Source: Clostridia bacterium
Lineage (GTDB): Bacteria > Bacillota > Clostridia > Acetivibrionales > DSM-2933
Length of the DNA stretch: 64,000 nucleotides
Direction: 5' to 3'
Assembly: GCA_026416815.1 (NCBI GenBank)
Contig: JAOAEJ010000087.1
Span: 1 to 64,000 of the forward strand
In this document: one piece after another, positions 1 through 9,065 of the stretch
How positions within the stretch are numbered: the stretch's first letter is position 1
Layout of the letters: each line of letters begins with the position of its first letter
The notes under the pieces: model-generated
What the model was told of the DNA's origin: nothing
The model's input: the letters and a program-made list of their open reading frames with translations, nothing else
Database searches by the model: none
Translations under genes and position numbers: made by a program

Positions 1-2590
1 ATACCGGAATCTCCCCTTCGAACTGCTCCAGCCAGTATTCCTCCTGTTTCCTATTCTCCTCACCTTTAAGGATTCTTTCCTGCCATGCGGAGAAGTCTTT
101 ATACTGTACCGTCAACTCCGGCAGTTCGTCTCCACCATACAGGCTCACGAATTCCTTCACCAGTATCCCTATGGAGGTACCGTCGGAAATGATGTGGTGC
201 ATATCGAACAGCATTATATGCCTGTCTTCCGCCAGCTTTACCAGACCTATACGTATTAGGGGGGCACTACCAAGGTCGAACGGCCTTATGAAGCCCTCAG
301 CCACAGCTTCTATGTCTTGCTCCCCAGCCTCTATATGTACCACTTTCAGTTCTACATCTTTGTGTATCTTCTGCACCGGTTCTCCGTCCACCATCTCGAA
401 GGAAGTACGCAGGGTTTCGTGTCTCCTGGCGAGTTTGCCGAAAGCCTCCTCGAACCTCACTGTATCCAGCTTGCCTCCGATTTCCAATACCTGTGGTAGG
501 TTGTAACTGGTACCCACTTCCTCCATCTGGCTCAGTATGTACAGCCTCTTCTGAGCAGCAGAAGCTTGGTAGTATTCCTTCTCTCCGACTTTCTCTATAG
601 CAGCGTAGGCCTTCTTCTCTGCTGAATCGAGCCATTGGGCCAGCTCCTTTATGGTCGGAGCCTTGAATACCTCGCTCAGTGGGATGTTGCACCCGAATTC
701 CTTATGGACTTCTGCAGCAAGTGTAGCCGCTTTCAGCGAGTCTCCCCCCAGTTCAAAAAAACCCTCCTGAGTGCCGATTTTTTTCTTGCCTAAAACTTGG
801 CAGCATAAATTCAAAAGCCTTGCTTCGGTATCATTGACAGGCTCGCTGAATTCTTTCCCCATTTCTTCCTCATCCATATAACGGTGCATATCATCTAACA
901 AATCTGTAAATTCCCCATGGGAAAACCTTTCTGCAAGCTTATATCTCTGCACCTTGCCGCTGGTGGTTTTTGGTATTTTTTTAACAGGAATAACTTCCTT
1001 TATTTCCAGAGCCATGCGTTGGTTAATGTGCTTCATCATCTCCATAGCTACAGGTATAAAGCTTTTAACCGATTTCTTGTATAGTACAAAAAGCAATATA
1101 TCTTCCTTCTGGTTTTCTTCATTATAAACACTGCACGCCACCGTTTCGGTTAATTTCAAACCCTCAATGCTATTAGCAACTCTTTCGATATCATGGGGGT
1201 AATAATTCTGTCCGTTAACAAAAATAATATCCTTAGCTCTGCCTGTTACCAGCAGCCGGCCATTCCTGACAAATCCTAAGTCTCCAGTTATTAGCCATCC
1301 ATCCTCGGTAAAGGTGCTTGCTGTCGCTTTCTTATTGTTATAATACCCGCAAGTTACATTACGCCCCTTAATCTGGATATAGCCTACCTGGTTCTCTCCA
1401 AGAGGGCTGTTATCTGAACTACAAATTCTGAAGCTGCAATTTTTTACCGGATATCCTAAATCAACAAAAGATATGCCCTCTCCCGCAACAACCTGTCCTA
1501 TTTCCTTCACTGTTTCGCCTATGTTTATACTATTTCTGTCAACTACTACAATGGACATATCTTCTCCCGCCTTCGGAAAACTCACAGCTAGGCTAGCCTC
1601 AGCCAATCCGTATACAGGGTACATCACATTGTTCTTCATACCATATTCCTTCATTTGTTCCAAAAACGCATTGCATAATTGACTTGAAATAGGCTCAGCA
1701 CCGTTAAAAATCAAGCGTACGTGTGATAAATCCCAATCGATAGCAATATCAGGAGAAAAAAACGTCAGGAAATACTTATAACCAAAATTAGGTGAAGACA
1801 GAACCGTTGTTTTGTGTTGGTTTGCCTTCCTCATCCATAGGGTAGGATATCGGATAAATAAGGATGTAGGCATACTATACTGCATTATCCCAAGCGCCAC
1901 CGGTACCAAATGTCCTCCTATCATCCCCATATCGTGAGTCAACGGCATCCAGCTCAGTGTGGAATCTTTGGATGTAAGGCCCGCGCTGCTTATAATGGCG
2001 TCAACATTGGTCAGCAAGTTTTCATGTGTAAGTATGACACCTTTCGGATCCCCTGTAGATCCTGAAGAAAACTGGATAAAAGCAATATCCCCCAGTTTGG
2101 CGTTATATATTTCTCCTTCACAGCTTCTTTGTTTAATTTCTTCGAGTAAAAGCGTTTTAGCCTTTACTTCCTCTATTAAGCCTGTCAAACCCTTGTTTCC
2201 ATTAAATTTATCTAGTACACTGAGTATTTTGGCATCGGTAATCAGATATGGGTTATTCAAGCATTTCCATATATTAAAAAGCTTGGTTCGGTGCTCATCA
2301 TTGTTCCCGGCCGTTACGGGTACAGGTATGATACCTCCTAAAAGACATGCCCAGAAAACCTTTACGAAGCTTTCATTATCGTCGATTTGGAATACAACTT
2401 CATTTCCTGCCTTTATTCCCCGCGATTGAAGCTCATAAAGTATGTAGGAAGCCTCTATCCATAGCTCCCTGTAAGACATGAATATTTCCTGGCCTTCCGA
2501 TTGGATAAAAGTGATACCGGTATTATTATTACGTCCGACATTGTATAAAACTTCACACAAGCTTATGTGATCATTTAAAATGTTAATCAT
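1..2590 (-). CDS. Lipopeptide synthetase, loading module (partial)
   Basis: The 863 visible codons are open to the left window edge, so the C-terminus is missing. Residues 1 to about 570 form an adenylate-forming domain: SSGSTGDPKG sits at 175-184 and a YPVYGLAEASLAV stretch follows. This resembles fatty acyl-AMP ligases (FAAL) more than amino-acid A domains. A carrier domain follows, with its phosphopantetheine serine at Ser618 in GGDSLKA. Next comes a condensation domain with the catalytic HHIISDG motif at 798-804. The family loads a fatty acid as acyl-AMP, passes it to the carrier and acylates the first amino acid of a lipopeptide. The ATG at 2590 follows a GGGGGCG ribosome site. An M28 peptidase lies 173 bp upstream on the same strand. 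The product cannot be predicted from this fragment. Confidence 0.9.
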   Translation of the reverse strand, partial: MINILNDHISLCEVLYNVGRNNNTGITFIQSEGQEIFMSYRELWIEASYILYELQSRGIKAGNEVVFQIDDNESFVKVFWACLLGGIIPVPVTAGNNDEHRTKLFNIWKCLNNPYLITDAKILSVLDKFNGNKGLTGLIEEVKAKTLLLEEIKQRSCEGEIYNAKLGDIAFIQFSSGSTGDPKGVILTHENLLTNVDAIISSAGLTSKDSTLSWMPLTHDMGMIGGHLVPVALGIMQYSMPTSLFIRYPTLWMRKANQHKTTVLSSPNFGYKYFLTFFSPDIAIDWDLSHVRLIFNGAEPISSQLCNAFLEQMKEYGMKNNVMYPVYGLAEASLAVSFPKAGEDMSIVVVDRNSINIGETVKEIGQVVAGEGISFVDLGYPVKNCSFRICSSDNSPLGENQVGYIQIKGRNVTCGYYNNKKATASTFTEDGWLITGDLGFVRNGRLLVTGRAKDIIFVNGQNYYPHDIERVANSIEGLKLTETVACSVYNEENQKEDILLFVLYKKSVKSFIPVAMEMMKHINQRMALEIKEVIPVKKIPKTTSGKVQRYKLAERFSHGEFTDLLDDMHRYMDEEEMGKEFSEPVNDTEARLLNLCCQVLGKKKIGTQEGFFELGGDSLKAATLAAEVHKEFGCNIPLSEVFKAPTIKELAQWLDSAEKKAYAAIEKVGEKEYYQASAAQKRLYILSQMEEVGTSYNLPQVLEIGGKLDTVRFEEAFGKLARRHETLRTSFEMVDGEPVQKIHKDVELKVVHIEAGEQDIEAVAEGFIRPFDLGSAPLIRIGLVKLAEDRHIMLFDMHHIISDGTSIGILVKEFVSLYGGDELPELTVQYKDFSAWQERILKGEENRKQEEYWLEQFEGEIPV

Positions 2591-2763
2591 GACGCCCCCT
2601 ATAATTTTTACATTTTTCTGTAATTTACCAAAACCCCCATTAATGGTTTAATATTACATTTATGAATAAAAAAAATAATTCATTTTATTAAATACCAAAA
2701 CAAAAGCATCTTAAAAAATTCATAAAATCTCTTCGTTGAAGTATGAATTGTGGAATTATGTGT

Positions 2764-4419
2764 TCAAGCAGAAAAGGCTATGCTTTTATCACTATTGCCG
2801 CTTTTTAACAAAACCATCGTAAATGGAACCATATAAATGATAGGCAATACCAATAAAAACACCAAAACAGGCAGCATTCCTATCGTCATAGCTATGTATA
2901 CCATATAGATTACCGGCAGGAAAATCATAATATTAACAAAAGAAATTACAGCAAAAATCCCTAAGAATTCTCCTGACCTTACCCTCTCTAAGCCTCTTAT
3001 CTCAATATACCCTAAAGCCAAAATGTTGACTAGGAAAGGCCATGTAAACATGTAGCTTAACCCTGGAAAGTAAATACTCGAAGCCATGAGTAAAATAGCT
3101 GAGATATAAAATCCTCCATATATCAGTCCTATAATATTATTTTTTACCGAGAGCCAACGACAAATGAATATTAATACAACTAAAGATAGCGCAGCAGCCA
3201 TACCAAAATAGATATCTGAATACCGAAACCCTTTCACTGTAAATCCTTTCACCTGAACCTTATGAACGTAAAGAACCATTTTCATAAAGATTGCTGACAA
3301 AAACACTACGGAAAAAATCATTCCGAGACTGAACAAACTTCCCTTGAGGATATCTTTAAATTTAAGGATTTTCTTTTTCAAACCCATTATAGTAATTGCC
3401 ATAAGGCAACATAAAGCCATTATCGTAAAAGGTATAACAAGCTTTGAAGAATATATACTCAGATTTCCTTTAAAAAAAGGAAAATAAACCGCACTTTCCT
3501 GGATCTCTAACTCACTAAAACTATCAGCATCGGCATTTGCCATGTATTCAGCCATTTTCGTGACAGTGTGTCCATAGTGTAAAAGACTGCTTCTACTCAG
3601 ATTTTCCACATTATCAAGTTCATTATGATATGCATCAAACCCGTCTAACACCGCAAGATTAATACCTTTAATATTCAACTTATTAAAAACTGTAAAATCC
3701 GTATCGTTTGGCATCCGTTTATAAACATCCTGGGAGAAAGAGAACCCTATAGGATGGGGACTTACCTTTTCAAAAACTTCGACAATACCAAGGTTCTTAT
3801 TGCTAGTTTCAAACATTACAACCGGACCTTTGTTGCCTCTTGCCTCAGCATTGATGACAAAATCTAAATGGCTGACAACGTCAGGCTTGTCTTCAGCAAA
3901 AGCTCTCGCTCCTAAAATGCCTTGCTCTTCGCCATCTGTAATCAAGATAAGAATATCATTTTTAAACTTACTTCCTTCCTTAATTACTCTTACAGCTTCA
4001 AGAATCGCCGCTACACCAGCCCCATCATCGGCTGCACCCGGTCCAAACGGAGTAGAATCATAATGTGCTACAAGCGCTATTTTCTTTGCATTACTGCCTC
4101 CACCTTTTAATATTGCAAATATATTCTCAACGGGGATAGCCTGACCTTTTTTTATCATAGACTTTTTATGTATTTCTACATCAAGCCCTAAATCCTTCAA
4201 TTGATTGACAATATAGTCTCTAACCTTAGCGTTCTGCTCAGATGATACCGGGTGAGGTTCTGCTGCAATAATTTTTATATGATTAATTGCTTTCTCCATA
4301 GAAAATCCTGTATTCACCTCATTAAATCCATCTTTGGATATCGCCATCTGATAAGCCCCTATCAAAAAGGAAACAACTATAAAAAAAATAATGAACACAA
4401 CTTTTAACTTTGTTAACAC
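2764..4419 (-). CDS. M28 family membrane metallopeptidase
   Basis: The 551-residue protein has an N-terminal membrane anchor (about 7-25), an extracytoplasmic M28 zinc aminopeptidase domain (about 45-320) and a C-terminal half with several hydrophobic spans. Visible metal-site motifs are AHYDS (His119, Asp121), AADDGAG (Asp131/132), TDGEEQG (Asp162, Glu164/165) and NAEARG (Glu192). The family removes N-terminal residues from peptides using two zinc ions. The M28-plus-polytopic-tail layout resembles vacuolar-type membrane peptidases. It lies upstream of, and co-oriented with, the lipopeptide synthetase gene, so a role in peptide processing or immunity is possible but unproven. Confidence 0.85.
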   Translation of the reverse strand: MLTKLKVVFIIFFIVVSFLIGAYQMAISKDGFNEVNTGFSMEKAINHIKIIAAEPHPVSSEQNAKVRDYIVNQLKDLGLDVEIHKKSMIKKGQAIPVENIFAILKGGGSNAKKIALVAHYDSTPFGPGAADDGAGVAAILEAVRVIKEGSKFKNDILILITDGEEQGILGARAFAEDKPDVVSHLDFVINAEARGNKGPVVMFETSNKNLGIVEVFEKVSPHPIGFSFSQDVYKRMPNDTDFTVFNKLNIKGINLAVLDGFDAYHNELDNVENLSRSSLLHYGHTVTKMAEYMANADADSFSELEIQESAVYFPFFKGNLSIYSSKLVIPFTIMALCCLMAITIMGLKKKILKFKDILKGSLFSLGMIFSVVFLSAIFMKMVLYVHKVQVKGFTVKGFRYSDIYFGMAAALSLVVLIFICRWLSVKNNIIGLIYGGFYISAILLMASSIYFPGLSYMFTWPFLVNILALGYIEIRGLERVRSGEFLGIFAVISFVNIMIFLPVIYMVYIAMTIGMLPVLVFLLVLPIIYMVPFTMVLLKSGNSDKSIAFSA

Positions 4420-4505
4420 TTAGTAACCCCCTTATAATACATTCAGTATTTTATATAACCCCTATGGTACTTATGTCGTATTCTTTCTTCCATATAAGCT
4501 CGAAT

Positions 4506-4967
4506 TTATATGAACATTTTTTCATACAAAATACAATTATACCCGTCTATCACACATCTCCCCACTTCTTCAAACCCACACTTAAGATATAGCTTTTGCG
4601 CTGCTAGCTGCAACTCTGAAGTTTCCAAATGAAATCCTCTGTAGCCCATCTGAATTGCTCTCTTTTCCAGCATAATAAACATCAAACGTCCATATCCTTT
4701 ACCCTGTAGTTCAGGGATGACACGCATACGCTTTATCTCTGCAAGTCCATTATCACTCTTCTTAAAAGCACCCATTGCGACTATTTTTCCGTCAGCTTCA
4801 CCAATTAGGAATACACCGTTATTGTACAAGTAGGCATTTTTTATATCTTTCAAGTCATCATCCCATGGTCCATCTCCTTTGTATACTCCTGCATGCTTCA
4901 TAACGCTTACGTGCAAATCAAGAACCTGTTCTAAGTCCGCTTCTGTAAAATCACGAATGTTAATCAT
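4506..4967 (-). CDS. GNAT family N-acetyltransferase
   Basis: The 153-residue protein has the GNAT fold. The acetyl-CoA binding motif A reads RVIPELQGKGYGRLM, about residues 86-100, and is followed by a helix and FHLETS/LYLKCGFEEVGR in the C-terminal strand region. The family transfers acetyl from acetyl-CoA to an amine; the substrate is not evident here. The ATG at 4967 is preceded by a GGAGTGAG ribosome site. It stands alone between the M28 peptidase and a long intergenic region. Confidence 0.85.
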   Translation of the reverse strand: MINIRDFTEADLEQVLDLHVSVMKHAGVYKGDGPWDDDLKDIKNAYLYNNGVFLIGEADGKIVAMGAFKKSDNGLAEIKRMRVIPELQGKGYGRLMFIMLEKRAIQMGYRGFHLETSELQLAAQKLYLKCGFEEVGRCVIDGYNCILYEKMFI

Positions 4968-5555
4968 ATTAACTCACTCCATTTCAATGATAGCGCCTCA
5001 TATCAGAATTTTATGCAATTGCTAAACCAATAATATCCATTTATCATGTCATCATTAAAAGCCAAATTATTCAAAAAAAATTAAATGAGATGTGAATTTT
5101 AATAACCTATAGATAATTTAGGTTGAACTTAGTGATTTCCAGCTAGGCAATGAGCTGTGACAAGTGCGATTTGCCTGCCTGGATAAAATCACTTTCAACC
5201 TAAACTGCCTATAAACACGCTATAAGTCAAGCCATTTGTTTAAATCAAAGAATGTATCTGATTTGAGGATGTTTTATTTAACTTCCTCGTTTTATTCCCT
5301 CATTTATAAAATTTTGTAAATTTTTACAATCATATATTAAACTTATTTGAAGAATTTGTCAACTACTTCATCAATTTTCTTACATTTTTAACAAAATTCT
5401 AACAAACCATAGCAGCATTATTTTGCACAAATAACGTAAAATTTAATAAATCCCTTATCTAATCTATAGATAATTTAGTTGAACTTCCATGGGTTCTTGC
5501 AACTTCTTTTTTCGGGTTATTCCAAATAGTACATTTAATATTTTTAAAAAATTGC
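4968..5555. other. AT-rich intergenic region
   Basis: This is a gene-free stretch of about 590 bp. It holds one full palindromic element (5109-5213) and a solo half-element at 5464-5486 (CTATAGATAATTTAGTTGAA). The rest is AT-rich, and I see no ORF with a plausible ribosome site. Confidence 0.6.
5109..5213. repeat. Palindromic dispersed element, copy A
   Basis: This 105-bp imperfect palindrome has terminal inverted repeats of about 20 bp (TATAGATAATTTAGGTTGAA pairing with 5194-5213) and a conserved 30-nt centre at 5146-5175 bounded by GGCAA and TTGCC. Copies occur at 7573-7678 (reverse orientation) and 17666-17764. The centre is nearly identical in all three. No protein is encoded. Confidence 0.8.
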
Positions 5556-5584
5556 TTGACTTATTCATCATATGTTAGTATAAT
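5556..5584 (+). promoter_or_regulatory. tRNA-Leu promoter
   Basis: TTGACT at 5556-5561 and a perfect TATAAT at 5579-5584 are separated by 17 bp, ending about 38 bp before the tRNA. This matches a housekeeping sigma-A promoter. Confidence 0.8.
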
Positions 5585-5622
5585 CTTATTCGTTGGTGCG
5601 AGACACCTGACAAATTAAATAT

Positions 5623-5706
5623 GCGGTCGTGGCGGAACTGGCAGACGCGTACGTTTGAGGGGCGTATGGTTACACCGTATGGGTTCAAGTCCCATCGACC
5701 GCACCA
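5623..5706 (+). tRNA. tRNA-Leu (anticodon GAG)
   Basis: The acceptor arms GCGGTCG and CGACCGC pair and are followed by A-CCA encoded in the DNA. The anticodon stem TACGT/GCGTA encloses loop TTGAGGG, giving anticodon GAG. A long variable arm typical of class II leucine tRNAs precedes the T arm (GGGTTCAAGTCCC). It is one of only a few plus-strand genes here and is followed at once by a terminator hairpin. Confidence 0.95.
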
Positions 5707-5710
5707 AATA

Positions 5711-5740
5711 AAAAAACACCAAATATTTGGTGTTTTTTTA
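5711..5740. terminator. Bidirectional terminator
   Basis: A perfect AACACCAAAT/ATTTGGTGTT hairpin is flanked by A and T runs. It can terminate both the tRNA and the convergent MutS-like gene. Confidence 0.85.
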
Positions 5741-5752
5741 TTTTTATCTCCT

Positions 5753-7555
5753 TTACTCAGTCAACTCAATCCCTACCATCCTCATGAGGTACTTGGCATT
5801 TGTAGTACTGCAGCGCCCAGCACGAAGTTTATAGTCAAACTTTATCTCATTATTTGAGTACTCCTCAGTAAAGTAATAGTTTTTTACTCTACCGTGAATT
5901 TCGCTCTCCAAATCACATAACTCAAAATCATGAGTAGAAATCAAACCAATTATCCAGCTTTTGTTTAAGTTCTTCAGTACACTTTTTGCTCCAATGAGCC
6001 TATCCTTTGAATTTGTTCCGCGGAATATCTCATCTATCAAGAAAATCATAGGCTGTTTCTTATGGGTATGATCTATAATCATTTTTATTCTTAGCAGCTC
6101 TGCGTAGAAGGTTGATATTCCGCTGCTTAAATCGTCGTTTATCCTCATAGACGTAAATATATCCATGATGGAGCATTCCAGCTTATTTGCACATACAGGA
6201 GCTCCGCAGTATGCCAGAACAAGGTTTATGCCTATTGTTCTAAGCAGTGTGGTTTTGCCCGACATATTTGATCCGGTAACAACACAGGAATTGTTTTCGA
6301 TGTGTATATCGTTGCAGACCCTCTTATCCTGTGAAATTAACGGATGCCCCATGCTTATGGCAGAAATCCTTAACCCTTTCTCACTAATTGAGGGAAAAGC
6401 CCACTCAGGATTAATTTGTTTAATTACCGATATGCTGGCAAGAGCCTCATACTCTCCGACGGCTTGAAACCATTTTCTAATTGATTTTCCATAAAGCTTT
6501 TTCCAATCCTCAAGCGCAAAAACACAATGGTAATCCCACAGTAAACCGAAATTAAGGATAAAATACATAATTGCACTATACCTTAAATCAATTGCATCGG
6601 CGATTCTCCCCAAACCTTTTATTTGTGTTGAGGCTTTCATGCTTTTGCAGGATAGCTCCGATTTTAACTGGATTAAATAGTCATCTTTAAATTCTTCATC
6701 CTCAATAAGTGTAAATAGATTCTTAAAAACCCCTAAGTTTTCCTTAAACCCGTATACTCCATTTAAAATTAATGAAGTCTTTTTATAGCCCACAGCACAA
6801 ATTATCATTTGGGAAGCTAGCAGCGCCATGGGTATATAAAGTGGAACAGGGCCTTTTAAAAAGAACAGAACAAAGGAGAGTATGGTAGCTGCCGGTAATA
6901 CATAGAATAAATACTGAACCCCTTCTCCTCTAAATAGTTTTGATGTATCTTCTGCATATGATAATAAACTCTCGGGATTATTCCCTCTTTCCGGGGTCAG
7001 CATTCCTTCACACTGCAGCTTCTGACAGTAGTCAAGCTTTTCGCCAAGCTCTTTTACTGCATTTTGTCGCTTCTTTATCAATTCGATATCTTTGCTAGGG
7101 GCTTCGAGAAGGCTTTTTAGCCCCCTTCTCCCGTAATATGTATTCGCTGTACATATCCACTGAAACAGCGATTTATGTCCAAATATATCCAGGTCACCGG
7201 TGTAGGAATGCTGTGGATCAAGAAACTCCTGACTATAGTCCTTTAGATTAACCCAATCACCATCTACCCTACCTAAATATCTCTTGTTAATCTCAACCAT
7301 GCAACGCACTCTTTTTAGCTCATTTTCAGTACGATAATGCTTTATAACAAGTAGTACAAAGATAATTAAACCTAGCATTAATGTTGAAAAACCATGTAAC
7401 AGGCTACCCTTTACAAAAGCTGTTATTGTTAGAGCTGCTCCGGCCAGGAAAACAAACAAACGTATATTGCTAATGTTATCAAACAAGCTTTTTTTCTCCT
7501 TTTCAAGGCTTTCAAAGCTGTTTAAACGGCTTAAGAAATTCTCCCTCGTAGACAT
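5753..7555 (-). CDS. Membrane-anchored MutS-family ATPase
   Basis: This 600-residue protein has two predicted N-terminal membrane segments (about 30-75), further hydrophobic stretches near 215-255, and a C-terminal MutS-type ABC ATPase domain. The Walker A is GSNMSGKTT. The Walker B region is MIFLIDEIFRGTN, followed by STHDFEL. It lacks the mismatch-recognition domain I of MutS and the Smr nuclease of MutS2, so classical mismatch repair is unlikely. It belongs to a poorly characterised MutS-like group with membrane helices. The ATG at 7555 follows AAGGAGGAAAA. Confidence 0.8.
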   Translation of the reverse strand: MSTRENFLSRLNSFESLEKEKKSLFDNISNIRLFVFLAGAALTITAFVKGSLLHGFSTLMLGLIIFVLLVIKHYRTENELKRVRCMVEINKRYLGRVDGDWVNLKDYSQEFLDPQHSYTGDLDIFGHKSLFQWICTANTYYGRRGLKSLLEAPSKDIELIKKRQNAVKELGEKLDYCQKLQCEGMLTPERGNNPESLLSYAEDTSKLFRGEGVQYLFYVLPAATILSFVLFFLKGPVPLYIPMALLASQMIICAVGYKKTSLILNGVYGFKENLGVFKNLFTLIEDEEFKDDYLIQLKSELSCKSMKASTQIKGLGRIADAIDLRYSAIMYFILNFGLLWDYHCVFALEDWKKLYGKSIRKWFQAVGEYEALASISVIKQINPEWAFPSISEKGLRISAISMGHPLISQDKRVCNDIHIENNSCVVTGSNMSGKTTLLRTIGINLVLAYCGAPVCANKLECSIMDIFTSMRINDDLSSGISTFYAELLRIKMIIDHTHKKQPMIFLIDEIFRGTNSKDRLIGAKSVLKNLNKSWIIGLISTHDFELCDLESEIHGRVKNYYFTEEYSNNEIKFDYKLRAGRCSTTNAKYLMRMVGIELTE

Positions 7556-7572
7556 TTTTCCTCCTTAACATT

Positions 7573-7678
7573 TATAGATTGTTTACTGGAAAAGTGATTT
7601 TATCCAGTTAGGCAAATCGCACTTACCACAGCTCATTGCCTAACGGTCAATCACTAAGTTTACAGTAAACTATCTTTA
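7573..7678. repeat. Palindromic dispersed element, copy B
   Basis: Read on the minus strand, this copy aligns with 5109-5213 and 17666-17764 over about 100 nt. The outer arms have changed (CTGGAAA and TTTACAG replace GGTTGAA and TTCAACC) yet still pair with each other. The central 30 nt, 7611-7640, is almost unchanged. It lies immediately upstream of the MutS-like gene. Confidence 0.8.
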
Positions 7679-7820
7679 TCAAAGGCTATCTATAGAAACT
7701 CCTTTTTCTAAATACACTCTCTTCCCTATTATAACCAATACTCACCGACTTTTGTTAATAGTTTTACTTATTTCCAAAGAGTAAAATATATTTATTACTA
7801 TAGAAAGGTATTTCCGCAAA

Positions 7821-7850
7821 CAAAAAAGGACTACATTTTTATAGTCCTCC
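7821..7850 (-). terminator. recO terminator
   Basis: The hairpin GGACTA/TAGTCC (7828-7847) is followed on the minus strand by a T6 run, about 50 bp past the recO stop. Confidence 0.8.
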
Positions 7851-7901
7851 TTTATACGATAGTTTAAAATATTCTTCCATTATTAGTTTAAATATATAGA
7901 G

Positions 7902-8648
7902 TCACATATCCAACGACTTCAGATAGTCCAACTTTGTATAATCTTTCTCCAACCTGTCCCTTAAATACCTTCTAGTGACCCTGCCCAGTTCGTTAAGCAC
8001 CTCATTTGAAAGGTTGAAGTTAAATAACTCGTCCATTTTGGCATATACAATATAGTTTATAGCTTTAGCGGTACCGGTAAGGATTTTCATAGAGTATTTA
8101 TCATGCTCTATGCAGCAACCGCAAATAAACCCGCATTTCTTAAAGCTAAATGACACATTACTAAACTCTTCTCCTCCACAGACGGTACAGCTCCCCACCT
8201 GTGGTGCATAACCTAAGATTGATATTAACTTTAACTCAAAAATCCTTGTTATAAGTTCCGGAGACTTGTCGGTCTTTGCAAGTACATGCAGCGTATTTAA
8301 AAAAAGCTGCAACATTTTTGTTGCAGGCTGCTCTTCTTGCACTATATCATTTATTAAATCCAACATATGCGCTGCATAGGTAAGTTTTATTATATCGTTC
8401 CTTATTTCATAGAAAGGCTCTATTACGTCACAGCTGGATATAGAATATATGTCCTTACCTTTAAACAGCACAAAATCACTATAACAAAGTAACTGAGTTC
8501 CGGCTGACAGCCTGTTCCTTGTTTTTCTTGAGTTCTTGGCGGAGCCGGAAATCTTGCCGTGCTTGCGGGAGAATATTGTTATTATTTTATCTGCCTCGCC
8601 AGTATTGACTTCCTTAATGACTAACCCCTTTGTTTTGACATAACCCAT
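7902..8648 (-). CDS. recO: DNA repair protein RecO
   Basis: This 248-residue protein has the RecO N-terminal OB fold (GLVIKEVNTGEADKIITIFSRKHGKI) and a four-cysteine zinc site (CTVCGG and CGFICGCC, about residues 151-180). RecO anneals SSB-coated DNA and helps RecR load RecA in recombinational repair. It follows yqzL and era, the usual Firmicute order. Confidence 0.95.
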   Translation of the reverse strand: MGYVKTKGLVIKEVNTGEADKIITIFSRKHGKISGSAKNSRKTRNRLSAGTQLLCYSDFVLFKGKDIYSISSCDVIEPFYEIRNDIIKLTYAAHMLDLINDIVQEEQPATKMLQLFLNTLHVLAKTDKSPELITRIFELKLISILGYAPQVGSCTVCGGEEFSNVSFSFKKCGFICGCCIEHDKYSMKILTGTAKAINYIVYAKMDELFNFNLSNEVLNELGRVTRRYLRDRLEKDYTKLDYLKSLDM

Positions 8649-8708
8649 TTATTTTGCATACCCCTCTAAGGAAAGTTAAATACTTTTCCATATGATAAAT
8701 ATATAATT

Positions 8709-8849
8709 TTAATTACTTACCGCAACCTCATCTTCTGCTGCTTTCTGGTCATTCAATGCCTTATTTTTCTCCTCAAGTTCTTTGTAAAACACATAAGCGT
8801 CGATATTACCAGTATTCTGAAATAAATTCCACGCAAATTCTTTTAACAT
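8709..8849 (-). CDS. yqzL: YqzL-like small protein
   Basis: This short 46-codon gene begins MLKEFAWNLFQNTGNIDAY and continues with YVFYKELEEKN, the signature of the YqzL-like family found between era and recO in Firmicutes. Its start at 8849 is preceded by GGGGGATTACATTT. The function is unknown. Position and sequence both support the call. Confidence 0.9.
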   Translation of the reverse strand: MLKEFAWNLFQNTGNIDAYVFYKELEEKNKALNDQKAAEDEVAVSN

Positions 8850-9006
8850 AAATGTAATCCCCCTTACTGCTATATTGACTTTCATACTATTAGGTTTCTC
8901 TAAAAAACATTTTGTATACTTGAAAATCTACTTAAAATATTTTATAAAACCCTTGAAATTCAAAGTGTTTACTGCATTAAGGAAATTACATTTTATTAAA
9001 TATGCC

Positions 9007-9031
9007 GGGCAGGACTAATCTGTACCTGCCC
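9007..9031 (-). terminator. Terminator after era
   Basis: GGGCAGG (9007-9013) pairs with CCTGCCC (9025-9031), 35 bp past the era stop. The following T tract is weak, so some read-through into yqzL and recO is likely. Confidence 0.55.
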
Positions 9032-9065
9032 TAAATTTCAACTACATTTTAGTATTTACAATATA

